DNA from: MWFE01 sp964481075
Lineage (GTDB): Bacteria > Bacteroidota > Bacteroidia > Bacteroidales > Tenuifilaceae
Assembly (NCBI GenBank): GCA_964481075.1
Contig: CAYZSD010000096.1
Span: 1-13,151 of the forward strand
Direction of reading: 5' to 3'
Length of the DNA stretch: 13,151 nt
Shown here: positions 5,383 to 13,151 of the stretch, one piece after another
How the letters are laid out: each line of letters starts with the position of its first letter
Numbering within the stretch: position 1 is the first letter of the stretch
Notes under the pieces: generated by a model
The model's input: only the letters and a program-made list of their open reading frames with translations
Told to the model about the DNA's origin: nothing
The model's database searches: none
Program-made: the position numbers and the translations under genes

Positions 5383-8300
5383 TTATTTCGATTTATCTGG
5401 TCCAGGAGGTACGGGTGGCAATCCCTTCCTATCCTTTAGTTGCTCCAATACAATTTCAATAGCCTTATTTAGCTGGTCATCAATGCCAATGTACTCCTTG
5501 TATGGATCGTTATCCAAAACAATATCTGGATCTACACCCCATCCCTCAATAATCCACTCGCCGCTATCAATGGAATAGCTGGTAGCCTCTGGTTTTCGCA
5601 GATCCCCACCATCTATAAAAGGAAGTGAACCCCATATACCAACTATGCCCCCCCATGAACGGGTGCCAATGATTGGCCCTAGGCCAAGCTGACGGAATCC
5701 GTATGGGAATAGGTCACCGTCGGATGCTGAGTATCTGTCGATTAGCAAAACTTTTGGTCCAATATGGGTTTGGGAGGGAACGGGTGTTGGATGGTCAATT
5801 CCTCTTCGCATGTTAACTCGGTAAGCCTCACGGCTCAACCGTTCTAGGATCATTGGCGAGACGTTTCCTCCCCCATTTCCCCTATCATCAATAATTAACC
5901 CTTTTTTTGTTAGCTGGGGGTAGAAATATTTCACGAATTCGTTTAGCCCCTCACGCCCCATATCAGGAATGTGGATATAACCAACTTCCCCATTAGTTGC
6001 GTCATTCACCTTACGGATATTGTTTTGCACCCATGTATAGTAGTAAAGCGATGCCTCATCGGCAATAGGAACAACCAGAACCTTTCGGCTACCTAACATC
6101 TCGGGTTTTGAGTTCACAACCAGTTCGACGGTACAATCTGCTTTACCTACAAGAGTTTGAAAAATATCCGGGACATCCTTGAGGTCTTTTCCATCAACAG
6201 CAAGGATAAAATCGCCTTTACTCACATTTACCCCTACATCAAGGAACGGTGAACGAATCTCCTTGCTCCAAGGAGCACCATCGAGAACCTGATCGACCTG
6301 AAAGAAACCGCTAGAGTGCTTACTTAACTTTGCCCCGAGCAATCCTAATTTTATCCTCTCAGGAGTTGGTTTTTCGCCACAGTTCACGTAAGCATGTCCC
6401 ACATTAAGCTCGCCAATAAGCTCGCCAATGATGTATGATAAATCGGCTCTATGGTTTACGTAAGGTATAAGAGCATCGTACTTGCTGTGCATTCCCTTCC
6501 AATCCACTCCGTGCATATTCTCAACGTAAAAGAAATCGCGCATCTGCCTCCAGCTCTCATCGTAGATTTGTTTCCACTCCTGACGGTAATCAACCCAAGC
6601 CTTCATATTGCTTAGGTCTATTGTTTTTTCAATTTTGATAGTAGCTGTTGGCAGATCAATTACGCTGTTCCTATTATCCTTCCAGACCAGCATCTTCTTA
6701 TTGTTGGCAGAAATTATGAATCTATAACCTTCACCTAACTCTGTTTCCGACCTTTTCTTTAGGTCGTATAGTTTTGTGTATGTCTTTCTCGCTGCTTGAT
6801 CCCATTGGTTGAAGTAGATCTTTCCATCAATGCAGTATATACTTGAGTAGTTAGCAACGCTGACGGGAACAGCAACAATACGGTTTTGTAATCCATCAAT
6901 GTCAATTCTAGTTGGAGAGGGAGTTGTCTTTGAACCTTCACTTGAATCCTTTCCCTTCGATTTATCTTCATTAAAACTAACTTCGTTATTTTCAGGAGCA
7001 AAGGGAGATGGGGTGTCTTTTGCAAGAACAGCCATGTATATTCTACTCATGGCCATATATGCGTGATTCCACTCTGTTCGGCTGTAAATTGGGTTGAAGT
7101 CTCTATCGGAAGTGAAAAGCAAGTACTTCCCATCGTTTGAAAAAACAGGTAGCGCTGAGGTGTACCAATTATCGGTAACAGGATGTTTTGTGTTTGCAAG
7201 TACATTATATAAATATATTGCCGAGAAACGGTTCTCCTCATCTTTTGAGAAGGCAATCCACTTGCTATCGGGCGACCAGGAGTAATTAAAGAAAAGACCA
7301 TACTCCCCCTTCTCAACAAGGGTAACTTTTTTTGTGTCAATATCTACAAACTGAAGTTTCCCTTCCCTGTCATTCCATAGAATCTTCTTGCTATCGGGCG
7401 ACCAACTTATGGAATACATATATGTTTTGTTGCCAGTTGTTATCTGCTTGGCTGGTGATGAACCATCTTGTGCTTGAATATAAATCTCAAATTCACCCGA
7501 AAGGTCGGAGATAAAAGCTATATGTTTCCCATCGGGCGACCATTGTGGGTTACGGTCGTGAGCATAGGAACTTTGGGTAAGATTTCTGGTTATTCCACTT
7601 TCGGACGGAACTGTGAAAATATCACCACGAGCCGAGTAAACCACCCTTGCCCCATCGGGGGCAATATCTGAATTTGCTATCCCTGAGGATACATCTTTGA
7701 ACTCACGACGTGAGTATAGATTGTCAATTGAAATTGTAACTGGTATCTGATTCAATTCCCTTTTCACTACATCGAAATGAAAAAGATATCCCCCTTTCTC
7801 AAAAACGATGGAGTTTCCACTGTGTGAAGGAAACTTTATGTCGAAATCATTGAAATGGGTAAGTTTTTCAGTTTGTTTTGTCTTGAGGTTATAGACAAAC
7901 AAGTTCATTGCGCGATCGCGGTCCGAAATGAAGAAGACTTCATCGCCAATCCACATCGGGAAAATATCCTGTGAAATTGAATTGGTGATGTTCTGAACCT
8001 CTTTGGTCTGGAAATCGAATATCCACACATCATCGGCCATGCCTCCATGATAGTACTTCCAGGTGCGAAACTCACGAAAAACCCTGTTGAATGCCAGTTT
8101 GTTACCATCGGGTGAGTAGGAACAAAATCCCCCAGTTGAGAGCGGAAGTTCGGTTGACAAGCCTCCATCTTTCGATACTGAGAAAAGATGTCCCACAAAA
8201 TCGTTGTAAGTTTGCTTACGAGAGCGGTAAACAATACTTTTCCCATCGGGAGTCCATGCTACCACAATATTGTTTGGGCCCATTCTATCCGAAACATCAT

Positions 8301-8634
8301 CTCTACCAAGAGTAGCGGTGTGGGTTAACCGCTTCGGTACACCACCCTGAGATGGAATGGTAAATACCTCGGTGTTACCATCATACTGACCAGTAAAAGC
8401 AACTGTTTTGCCATCAGGGGAGAAACGGGGAAACATTTCGAACCCCACATGTGAAGTAAGTTTTCTGGCAGTTCCTCCACTTAATTTCACGGTATATAAG
8501 TCACCTGCATATGTAAAAACCACCTGATCGCCATAAATGGCAGGAAATCGCAACAAACGGGCTTCCTGTGCGTTTACTGATTTGAAAGCAAGGAATGCCA
8601 AGCAAATTACAAGGATTTTCTTAAATATTCTCAT
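5383..8634 (-). CDS. Tricorn-like S41 family peptidase, secreted
   Basis: 1083 residues, close to archaeal Tricorn (about 1070). A signal peptide is seen at 1-22 (KK, hydrophobic core, VNA before Q23), so the protein is exported. Then come beta-propeller repeats of the TolB/PD40 type (FSPDGKTVAF, WTPDGKSIVY, WSPDGKHIAF, WSPDSKWIAF, FSNDGKYLLF), a Ser/Lys-rich linker in the middle, a helical region, a PDZ domain about 763-845, and the S41 protease core about 865-1045. Residues matching the Tricorn active site are H747 (NVGHAYV), S971-D972 (YSASDGD), the glycine-rich DDRGNGGGN at 916-924, and a glutamate at 1026 or 1030. The family processes oligopeptides; in Bacteroidota the exported form probably degrades peptides in the periplasm. 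The ATG at 8634 is directly before the signal peptide. I see no TAnnTTTG upstream. The gene is intact and its stop adjoins the tRNA promoter. Confidence 0.95.
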   Translation of the reverse strand: MRIFKKILVICLAFLAFKSVNAQEARLLRFPAIYGDQVVFTYAGDLYTVKLSGGTARKLTSHVGFEMFPRFSPDGKTVAFTGQYDGNTEVFTIPSQGGVPKRLTHTATLGRDDVSDRMGPNNIVVAWTPDGKSIVYRSRKQTYNDFVGHLFSVSKDGGLSTELPLSTGGFCSYSPDGNKLAFNRVFREFRTWKYYHGGMADDVWIFDFQTKEVQNITNSISQDIFPMWIGDEVFFISDRDRAMNLFVYNLKTKQTEKLTHFNDFDIKFPSHSGNSIVFEKGGYLFHFDVVKRELNQIPVTISIDNLYSRREFKDVSSGIANSDIAPDGARVVYSARGDIFTVPSESGITRNLTQSSYAHDRNPQWSPDGKHIAFISDLSGEFEIYIQAQDGSSPAKQITTGNKTYMYSISWSPDSKKILWNDREGKLQFVDIDTKKVTLVEKGEYGLFFNYSWSPDSKWIAFSKDEENRFSAIYLYNVLANTKHPVTDNWYTSALPVFSNDGKYLLFTSDRDFNPIYSRTEWNHAYMAMSRIYMAVLAKDTPSPFAPENNEVSFNEDKSKGKDSSEGSKTTPSPTRIDIDGLQNRIVAVPVSVANYSSIYCIDGKIYFNQWDQAARKTYTKLYDLKKRSETELGEGYRFIISANNKKMLVWKDNRNSVIDLPTATIKIEKTIDLSNMKAWVDYRQEWKQIYDESWRQMRDFFYVENMHGVDWKGMHSKYDALIPYVNHRADLSYIIGELIGELNVGHAYVNCGEKPTPERIKLGLLGAKLSKHSSGFFQVDQVLDGAPWSKEIRSPFLDVGVNVSKGDFILAVDGKDLKDVPDIFQTLVGKADCTVELVVNSKPEMLGSRKVLVVPIADEASLYYYTWVQNNIRKVNDATNGEVGYIHIPDMGREGLNEFVKYFYPQLTKKGLIIDDRGNGGGNVSPMILERLSREAYRVNMRRGIDHPTPVPSQTHIGPKVLLIDRYSASDGDLFPYGFRQLGLGPIIGTRSWGGIVGIWGSLPFIDGGDLRKPEATSYSIDSGEWIIEGWGVDPDIVLDNDPYKEYIGIDDQLNKAIEIVLEQLKDRKGLPPVPPGPDKSK

Positions 8635-8773
8635 TGTGTAATTGTTTGTAGATTAATTGAATAATTTGATGTTTTGAAGTAAAAATAGTTTAATTAGCCT
8701 TGTGTAATTCATCAAAAAAGTAGTTCTTCAGCTAAAAGCTAATAAAAACGATTAAATGTTGAAGTAAAAATAT

Positions 8774-8804
8774 TTAGAAAGAATTATTGCTAATACTATC
8801 TTTG
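8774..8804 (+). promoter_or_regulatory. Promoter of the GH3/serine hydrolase operon
   Basis: TATCTTTG at 8797-8804 matches TAnnTTTG. With the same 19-nt spacer, TTAG at 8774-8777 matches three of four bases of the -33 TTTG. The start codon at 8861 gives a leader of about 45-50 nt. The rest of the 226-bp divergent region (8635-8860) is AT-rich without another clear motif. Confidence 0.5.
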
Positions 8805-8860
8805 CTTGGTTTTTGGCAATGACCGAAACGAAACTTTTGTAACATTAAAAAAAGAACTTG

Positions 8861-11800
8861 ATGATCCGCTTCCATTGCTATAAATATCTGACAATCTTCA
8901 TGCTTCTTCTTATCTCCTATCAAGTTAAAGCTACTAATAGAATCTTACAAAACACAGAAGAACAAGCAGCTCAACAATGGGTCGATTCGGTTATGAACAC
9001 TCTTTCATTAAGGGAGAGGATAGCTCAACTTTTCATGGTTGCAGCCTACTCAAACCGCGATGATGCTCACGTGAAGGAAATTTCCAACCTAATCAGCAAA
9101 GACAAGATTGGCGGCCTCTGTTTCTTTCAGGGTGGACCAGTGCGACAAGCACATCTAACCAACCTATACCAAAGCCAATCAACTGTACCTCTGCTGATTT
9201 CAATGGATGCCGAATGGGGACTTGGCATGCGACTCGATAGTACCATTTCATACCCCCGACAAATGGCACTGGGTGCTATGGACGACAATAGCCTTATATA
9301 CCACATGGGTGCCGATATTGCCAGGCAACTCAAACGGCTAGGTGTTCATGTGAATTTTGCACCGGTTATCGACATCAATAACAACCCTCTGAATCCAGTA
9401 ATAAACACTCGTGCTTTTGGCGAAGACAAGGAGATGGTCACCCAAAAGGGACTCGCCTACATGCTTGGTTTACAAGACAATGGAATAATTGCTTGTGCAA
9501 AGCACTTCCCCGGTCATGGCGACACCGATACCGATTCACATTACGCACTTCCACAGCTAAATCATTCTCCTCAGCGAATCGATACCCTTGAGCTTTATCC
9601 ATTTAAGAAGCTTATTGAGGGGGGCGTTGCCAGCGTTATGGTTGCTCATCTGGAGATACCCCAACTTGAACCTCAACCAAAACTTGCTTCGAGCCTATCG
9701 GAAAATGTGGTACAAAGGATGCTAACCGAAGAGTTAGGCTTCAAAGGTTTAATATTTACCGATGCGCTTAACATGAAGGGTGTTAGCGACTACTATAAAC
9801 CAGTTGAACTAAACTATTTGGCACTAAAAGCAGGTAACGATGTAATCCTTTTCCCATCGGAGGTTCATGCTTCAATCAGCAAAATTGAACGTGAAGTAAA
9901 AAGGGGAAAGTTTCCTGAAGAGGAGATTAACCGTCGCTGCCGCAAGATTCTAGAAGCAAAATACTGGGTCGGTCTAAACAAGTATAAACCAATAAATACA
10001 AAAAACTTACACAAGGACCTCAACAGACCATCATCCGAACTAATTATCCGCCAAATACTTGAACAATCCATTACTGTTCTCAACAACGAAGAAAACCTCA
10101 TTCCCCTTCAAAGACTCGATACTTTGAACATTGCATACCTCGAAATTGGAGATTCGAGAGGTGCAGCATTTCGTGAGCAAATGGAACTATACGGCCCTAT
10201 CACATGTTTCACACTAAAAGGCGATGAAAACCAGGAGCAATTAAAAAACACACTTTATAGCATAAAGAAACATAACCTTATAATTATTGGATTTCATTCA
10301 CTCAACAACAGCCCAAAGCGAGATTTTGGAGTCACTTCGCAGCTTTCAGAGATGGTTGAAGCAATTGCATCAAACAAAAAGTGCATCCTCGCTCTCTTTG
10401 GAACACCTTACTCCCTTAGCAAACTAAATAATGCAAAGGGGATAAGCGGATTAATTGTTTCCTACGAAAACTCAACCCTATCTCAAGAACTTACTGCCCA
10501 ACTAATTTTTGGAGGAATTCAGGTAAATGGGCGTTTACCTGTTGCCGCTTGCCAAAACTTTCCAATGGGTAGCGGACAAGAAGCTGGATTGCCTATCAGG
10601 CTTAGTTTTTCAATACCTGAAAGTTTAGGAATAAGGTCGAACTTACTCGCCAAGATTGACTCAATAGCCCTTGATGCAATTTCCAAGGAGGCCTCTCCAG
10701 GGATGCAAATTCTTGCAGCAAGGAATGGTGTTGTATTCTACAATAAGTGTTTTGGAAATCACACCTACATCGACCTCGATTTACCTGTAACCAATGCTTC
10801 AATTTACGATGTCGCTTCGCTTACCAAAATATCATCGAGCCTCCTTATGGTAATGGACCTTTACTCAAAAGGGAAAATAACACTTGAGGAAAAACTTGGA
10901 AGCTACCTTTCGCTGCCCGATACATCAAAGTATTCTAACCTTACAGTCAACGATATACTTCTCCATCAGGCGGGGTTAACTCCTTGGATTCCATTCTATA
11001 TAAGAACGATGCAGACTTTATACTCAAAACAGGAGTTAAGGAATGGTAAGCTGAGCGCAACTTTCCCTTACCAGCTTTCTAGTAATCGATTCCTGAATAA
11101 GAACGCATATCCCAGCAGGAAGTACTTTCGATTCAACTACTCGTTCCAATACCCCAATGAGGTTGCCAGGGGCTTGTACTCTGTTGAAGGCATTAAGGAT
11201 TCTGTTATCAACTGGATAATACAAACCCCTCTTGAAAAGCCTGGAGTTTACAAGTATAGCGATTTGGGGTTTATCCTTCTTCATCGTGCAGTTGGCAACA
11301 TCACCAATATTCCACAGCAGGAGTATCTGGCTGACACCTTCTTACTTGGGCTTGGAATGAATCGAACTCTTTTCAATCCACTAAATCATTTCGAGCAGGA
11401 AAGAATCGTTCCAACGGAAAACGATGTGTTCTTTCGTAAGCAGCTGCTTTGGGGCCATGTTCACGATCCTGCCGCTGCATTAATGGGAGGCATAACCGGT
11501 CATGCTGGCTTATTTTCCAATGCCAATGACCTAGCGAAACTCCTTCAAATGTATTTGAATAAAGGAACTTACGGTGGCACTCGATTCTTGCCCGAAGCAA
11601 CCATCGACCTTTTCACAAGCTGTGCCAATTGTCAGAATGGCATTCGCCGAGGCCTTGGCTTCGACAAGCCAGAACCAAATCCTGAGAAATCGACCCATAT
11701 AAGCCGAAAGGCTTCTTCGCTTAGCTACGGTCACTCTGGATTTACAGGAGTACTTGCATGGGTTGATCCCGCTTACAACCTGATCTACATATTTATTTCC

Positions 11801-11914
11801 AACAGAATACATCCTGACACCGACAATAGGAAGCTTATTGAGTTGGATGTTAGGACAAAGATTCATGGTATTCTTTACGATGCAGTAATTGAATCGACCA
11901 ATCCACCTGAATAG
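8861..11914 (+). CDS. NagZ-type GH3 beta-N-acetylglucosaminidase fused to a beta-lactamase-fold serine hydrolase
   Basis: 1017 residues from ATG 8861; a TTG directly before it is a less likely start. A signal peptide is seen at 1-24 (core YLTIFMLLLISY, VKA). The GH3 domain, about 35-360, has KHFPGHG at 214-220, the NagZ-specific D225-S226-H227 (the Asp-His general acid/base pair of NagZ) and the nucleophile D301 in FTDALNMKG. A GH3 C-terminal alpha/beta domain follows, about 385-570. The last 430 residues form a class C beta-lactamase-like domain: S653-L-T-K656 (SxxK), Y799-S-D801 (YxN position) and H958-S-G960 (KTG position). In Bacillus subtilis, NagZ and AmiE, a serine hydrolase of this fold, are neighbouring genes. 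There NagZ removes GlcNAc and AmiE then cuts the MurNAc-peptide bond. By analogy this is a bifunctional peptidoglycan-turnover enzyme in the periplasm; the second activity is inferred. It is followed after 6 bp by a radical SAM gene. Confidence 0.94.
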   Translation: MIRFHCYKYLTIFMLLLISYQVKATNRILQNTEEQAAQQWVDSVMNTLSLRERIAQLFMVAAYSNRDDAHVKEISNLISKDKIGGLCFFQGGPVRQAHLTNLYQSQSTVPLLISMDAEWGLGMRLDSTISYPRQMALGAMDDNSLIYHMGADIARQLKRLGVHVNFAPVIDINNNPLNPVINTRAFGEDKEMVTQKGLAYMLGLQDNGIIACAKHFPGHGDTDTDSHYALPQLNHSPQRIDTLELYPFKKLIEGGVASVMVAHLEIPQLEPQPKLASSLSENVVQRMLTEELGFKGLIFTDALNMKGVSDYYKPVELNYLALKAGNDVILFPSEVHASISKIEREVKRGKFPEEEINRRCRKILEAKYWVGLNKYKPINTKNLHKDLNRPSSELIIRQILEQSITVLNNEENLIPLQRLDTLNIAYLEIGDSRGAAFREQMELYGPITCFTLKGDENQEQLKNTLYSIKKHNLIIIGFHSLNNSPKRDFGVTSQLSEMVEAIASNKKCILALFGTPYSLSKLNNAKGISGLIVSYENSTLSQELTAQLIFGGIQVNGRLPVAACQNFPMGSGQEAGLPIRLSFSIPESLGIRSNLLAKIDSIALDAISKEASPGMQILAARNGVVFYNKCFGNHTYIDLDLPVTNASIYDVASLTKISSSLLMVMDLYSKGKITLEEKLGSYLSLPDTSKYSNLTVNDILLHQAGLTPWIPFYIRTMQTLYSKQELRNGKLSATFPYQLSSNRFLNKNAYPSRKYFRFNYSFQYPNEVARGLYSVEGIKDSVINWIIQTPLEKPGVYKYSDLGFILLHRAVGNITNIPQQEYLADTFLLGLGMNRTLFNPLNHFEQERIVPTENDVFFRKQLLWGHVHDPAAALMGGITGHAGLFSNANDLAKLLQMYLNKGTYGGTRFLPEATIDLFTSCANCQNGIRRGLGFDKPEPNPEKSTHISRKASSLSYGHSGFTGVLAWVDPAYNLIYIFISNRIHPDTDNRKLIELDVRTKIHGILYDAVIESTNPPE

Positions 11915-11920
11915 AAGACC

Positions 11921-12859
11921 ATGTACCCCTGGGGAGATAACAGGCGATTCAACAGTTACGCAGGATATATCCGACGAAAGTTTGGTGGAAGAATCCAAAA
12001 ACTTACCCTTGATGCTGGGTTTACCTGCCCAAACCGTGACGGTACAATTGGAACGGGTGGATGCTCATACTGCAATAACGACTCCTTCAACCCGAGCTAC
12101 TGCTCACCAGAAAAGTCTATTAAACAACAACTTGCAGAAGGAGTGGAGTTTCATGCTTTCAGATACCGACGGGTTGTGAAATTTCTGGCTTACTTCCAGG
12201 CCTATTCAAACACATACGCATCTGTTGAAAGGCTTCAAGAGCTATACAGTGTAGCGCTTTCTTACCCAAACGTTACTGGACTTGTTATTGGTACTCGGCC
12301 CGACTGTGTTGATGAAGAAAAGCTTGACTACCTTGCTAGCCTCGCAAAAAACCACTATGTGTCAGTTGAATATGGAGTGGAGTCGTGCAACGACATAACT
12401 CTTGAGAGGATAAACCGTGGGCATACCTTCGAGAAATCGCTTTGGGCGATCGACCAAACCGTCATACGTGGACTTAATGTGGGTGCTCACTTTATCCTTG
12501 GACTGCCCGGAGAAAGTGTAGAGGATATTATAGCACAAACCAAAATTATTAGTAAGCTTCCACTAACCACAATTAAGTTCCATCAGCTTCAAATTGTGAA
12601 GGATACACTAATGGCTAAAGAGTTTGCCAGTAACCCCAATGAATTCAATTTCTTTACTGTTGATCAATACCTGGAACTGATTGTCCAAATAATCGAACGG
12701 CTTAACCCAAACATTGTCATTGAACGTTTTACCGGAGAAGCTTCACCCAAAACCCTTATTGCCCCATTCTGGGGCAAGCTGCGCACCGACCAACTACTGG
12801 TTAAACTTGAAAAACTGCTTGAGGAAAAAGAAACCTGGCAGGGAAAACTTTGGAAATAA
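11921..12859 (+). CDS. TIGR01212 family radical SAM protein (YhcC/YtqA-like)
   Basis: 312 residues from ATG 11921. Seen: an N-terminal cluster motif C36-x11-C48-x2-C51 in LDAGFTCPNRDGT...GGCSYCNN. This is the wide spacing found in YhcC/YtqA and Elp3-like radical SAM proteins, not the usual CX3CX2C. Further family marks are YFQAYSNTYA (about 90-99), IGTRPDC (about 123-129), VEYGVES (about 149-155), NRGHTF, GAHFILGLPGES (about 188-199) and a C-terminal RFTGEASPKTLIAP. It should bind a 4Fe-4S cluster and S-adenosylmethionine in the cytoplasm; the substrate of the family is not settled, and its relation to Elp3 hints at RNA modification. It starts 6 bp after the GH3 gene with no terminator or promoter between, so the two are cotranscribed, although the pathways seem unrelated. 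No terminator is seen after it; a repeat element begins 15 bp downstream. Confidence 0.93.
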   Translation: MYPWGDNRRFNSYAGYIRRKFGGRIQKLTLDAGFTCPNRDGTIGTGGCSYCNNDSFNPSYCSPEKSIKQQLAEGVEFHAFRYRRVVKFLAYFQAYSNTYASVERLQELYSVALSYPNVTGLVIGTRPDCVDEEKLDYLASLAKNHYVSVEYGVESCNDITLERINRGHTFEKSLWAIDQTVIRGLNVGAHFILGLPGESVEDIIAQTKIISKLPLTTIKFHQLQIVKDTLMAKEFASNPNEFNFFTVDQYLELIVQIIERLNPNIVIERFTGEASPKTLIAPFWGKLRTDQLLVKLEKLLEEKETWQGKLWK

Positions 12860-12874
12860 AATAATATTTCTAGG

Positions 12875-13150
12875 CACTAGTGTCCGACAAAATTTATTAA
12901 ACAGAACAAAGATTGCCTAAGTTACTCGCGTTGCTCGTGAGATCGCTGCGCTAAGTTCGGCGAACTAAAGGTTCTTCAATCCACTTCGTTCCTCTCAGAA
13001 TGACAATTAGTTATATTTTTTATTGTAGGGATAAGGAGGGGTTGGTGGCGGCTTCGCCGCCACCAACCCCTCCTTATCTCCTAAAAGCCATAAACGCTTG
13101 TCATTCTGAGCGAAGCGAAGAATCTTTACATATTTAATCGGACACTAGTG
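12875..13150. mobile_element. MITE-like element with 13-bp terminal inverted repeats
   Basis: CACTAGTGTCCGA at 12875-12887 recurs inverted and perfect at 13138-13150; beyond it the ends stay loosely similar (AT-rich, then AAAGATT). Inside lies a second inverted repeat, ctcagaatgaca at 12994-13005 against 13099-13110, part of the 'cattctgagcgaagcgaag' repeat class scattered in Bacteroidota genomes. In the centre is the 23-bp palindrome described separately. No ORF of note is present. The ends look like those of an insertion sequence, so a non-autonomous derivative moved in trans is likely. A target-site duplication cannot be judged because the window stops 1 bp after the right end. Confidence 0.7.
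13030..13078. repeat. Perfect 23-bp inverted repeat with 3-bp loop
   Basis: Arms at 13030-13052 and 13056-13078 are perfectly complementary around the loop TTC. With a one-base bulge the pairing extends a few bases further (tagg against tccta). Neither strand has a T-run after it, so it is not an obvious intrinsic terminator, though it may block transcription by folding. It sits at the centre of the MITE-like element. Confidence 0.95.
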
Positions 13151-13151
13151 A

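Noticed and set aside
7905..8246. 113-codon minus-strand frame inside the protease gene
   Set aside because: It is a shifted frame of the same strand within a continuous, conserved beta-propeller coding region; no sign of a frameshift.
11531..11998. 155-codon minus-strand frame over the end of the GH3 fusion gene
   Set aside because: It is opposite two well-supported genes and its translation shows no recognisable domain or sensible composition.
13030..13078. Intrinsic terminator for the radical SAM operon
   Set aside because: The hairpin is strong but neither side has a T-run, and it is about 170 bp past the stop inside a repeat element.

Overview
The window looks like a chromosomal segment of an uncultured-type Bacteroidota, most likely of the Bacteroidales/Marinilabiliales kind. 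The reasons are moderate AT-richness, promoter motifs of the Bacteroidetes type (TTTG, about 19 nt, TAnnTTTG) in front of several units, weak or absent Shine-Dalgarno sequences, a periplasmic tricorn-type protease, a NagZ/beta-lactamase-fold fusion enzyme, and the 'cattctgagcgaagcgaag' class of dispersed repeat. I cannot go below phylum or order level from sequence alone.

Region 1 (1-4726, all minus strand) is accessory in character. In transcription order it holds a PcfJ-domain protein, a wHTH-WYL transcription factor, an AlbA_2/Schlafen-type protein with a RecG-like GHKL ATPase segment and a C-terminal winged helix, a small single-HKD phospholipase-D-type nuclease, and the first 89 codons of an AAA ATPase cut by the window edge. 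WYL regulators, AlbA_2 proteins and PLD nucleases are each frequent in defence islands, so the cluster is a candidate. No single module proves it is a system.

Region 2 (about 4880-5385) is a tRNA locus on the minus strand. A good promoter sits at 5337-5367. It is followed by a broken tRNA-Ser copy carrying two palindromic inserts, an intact tRNA-Ser(GCT), an intact tRNA-Pro(TGG), a terminator, a 3'-half tRNA-Pro copy with an insert in its T-loop, and a second terminator. The small palindromes sitting inside tRNA arm positions are the most unusual structure in the window.

Region 3 (5383-12859) looks like stable chromosome. A secreted tricorn-like S41 protease runs on the minus strand. Divergent from it, on the plus strand, a secreted NagZ-type GH3 enzyme fused to a serine hydrolase is followed after 6 bp by a TIGR01212-type radical SAM protein. 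The GH3/serine hydrolase fusion resembles a one-chain version of the neighbouring NagZ and AmiE proteins of Bacillus subtilis, which act in turn on peptidoglycan fragments. That points to cell-wall turnover or recycling in the periplasm.

Region 4 (12875-13150) is a gene-free, roughly 276-bp MITE-like element. It has perfect 13-bp terminal inverted repeats, a middle inverted repeat and a central perfect 23-bp palindrome.
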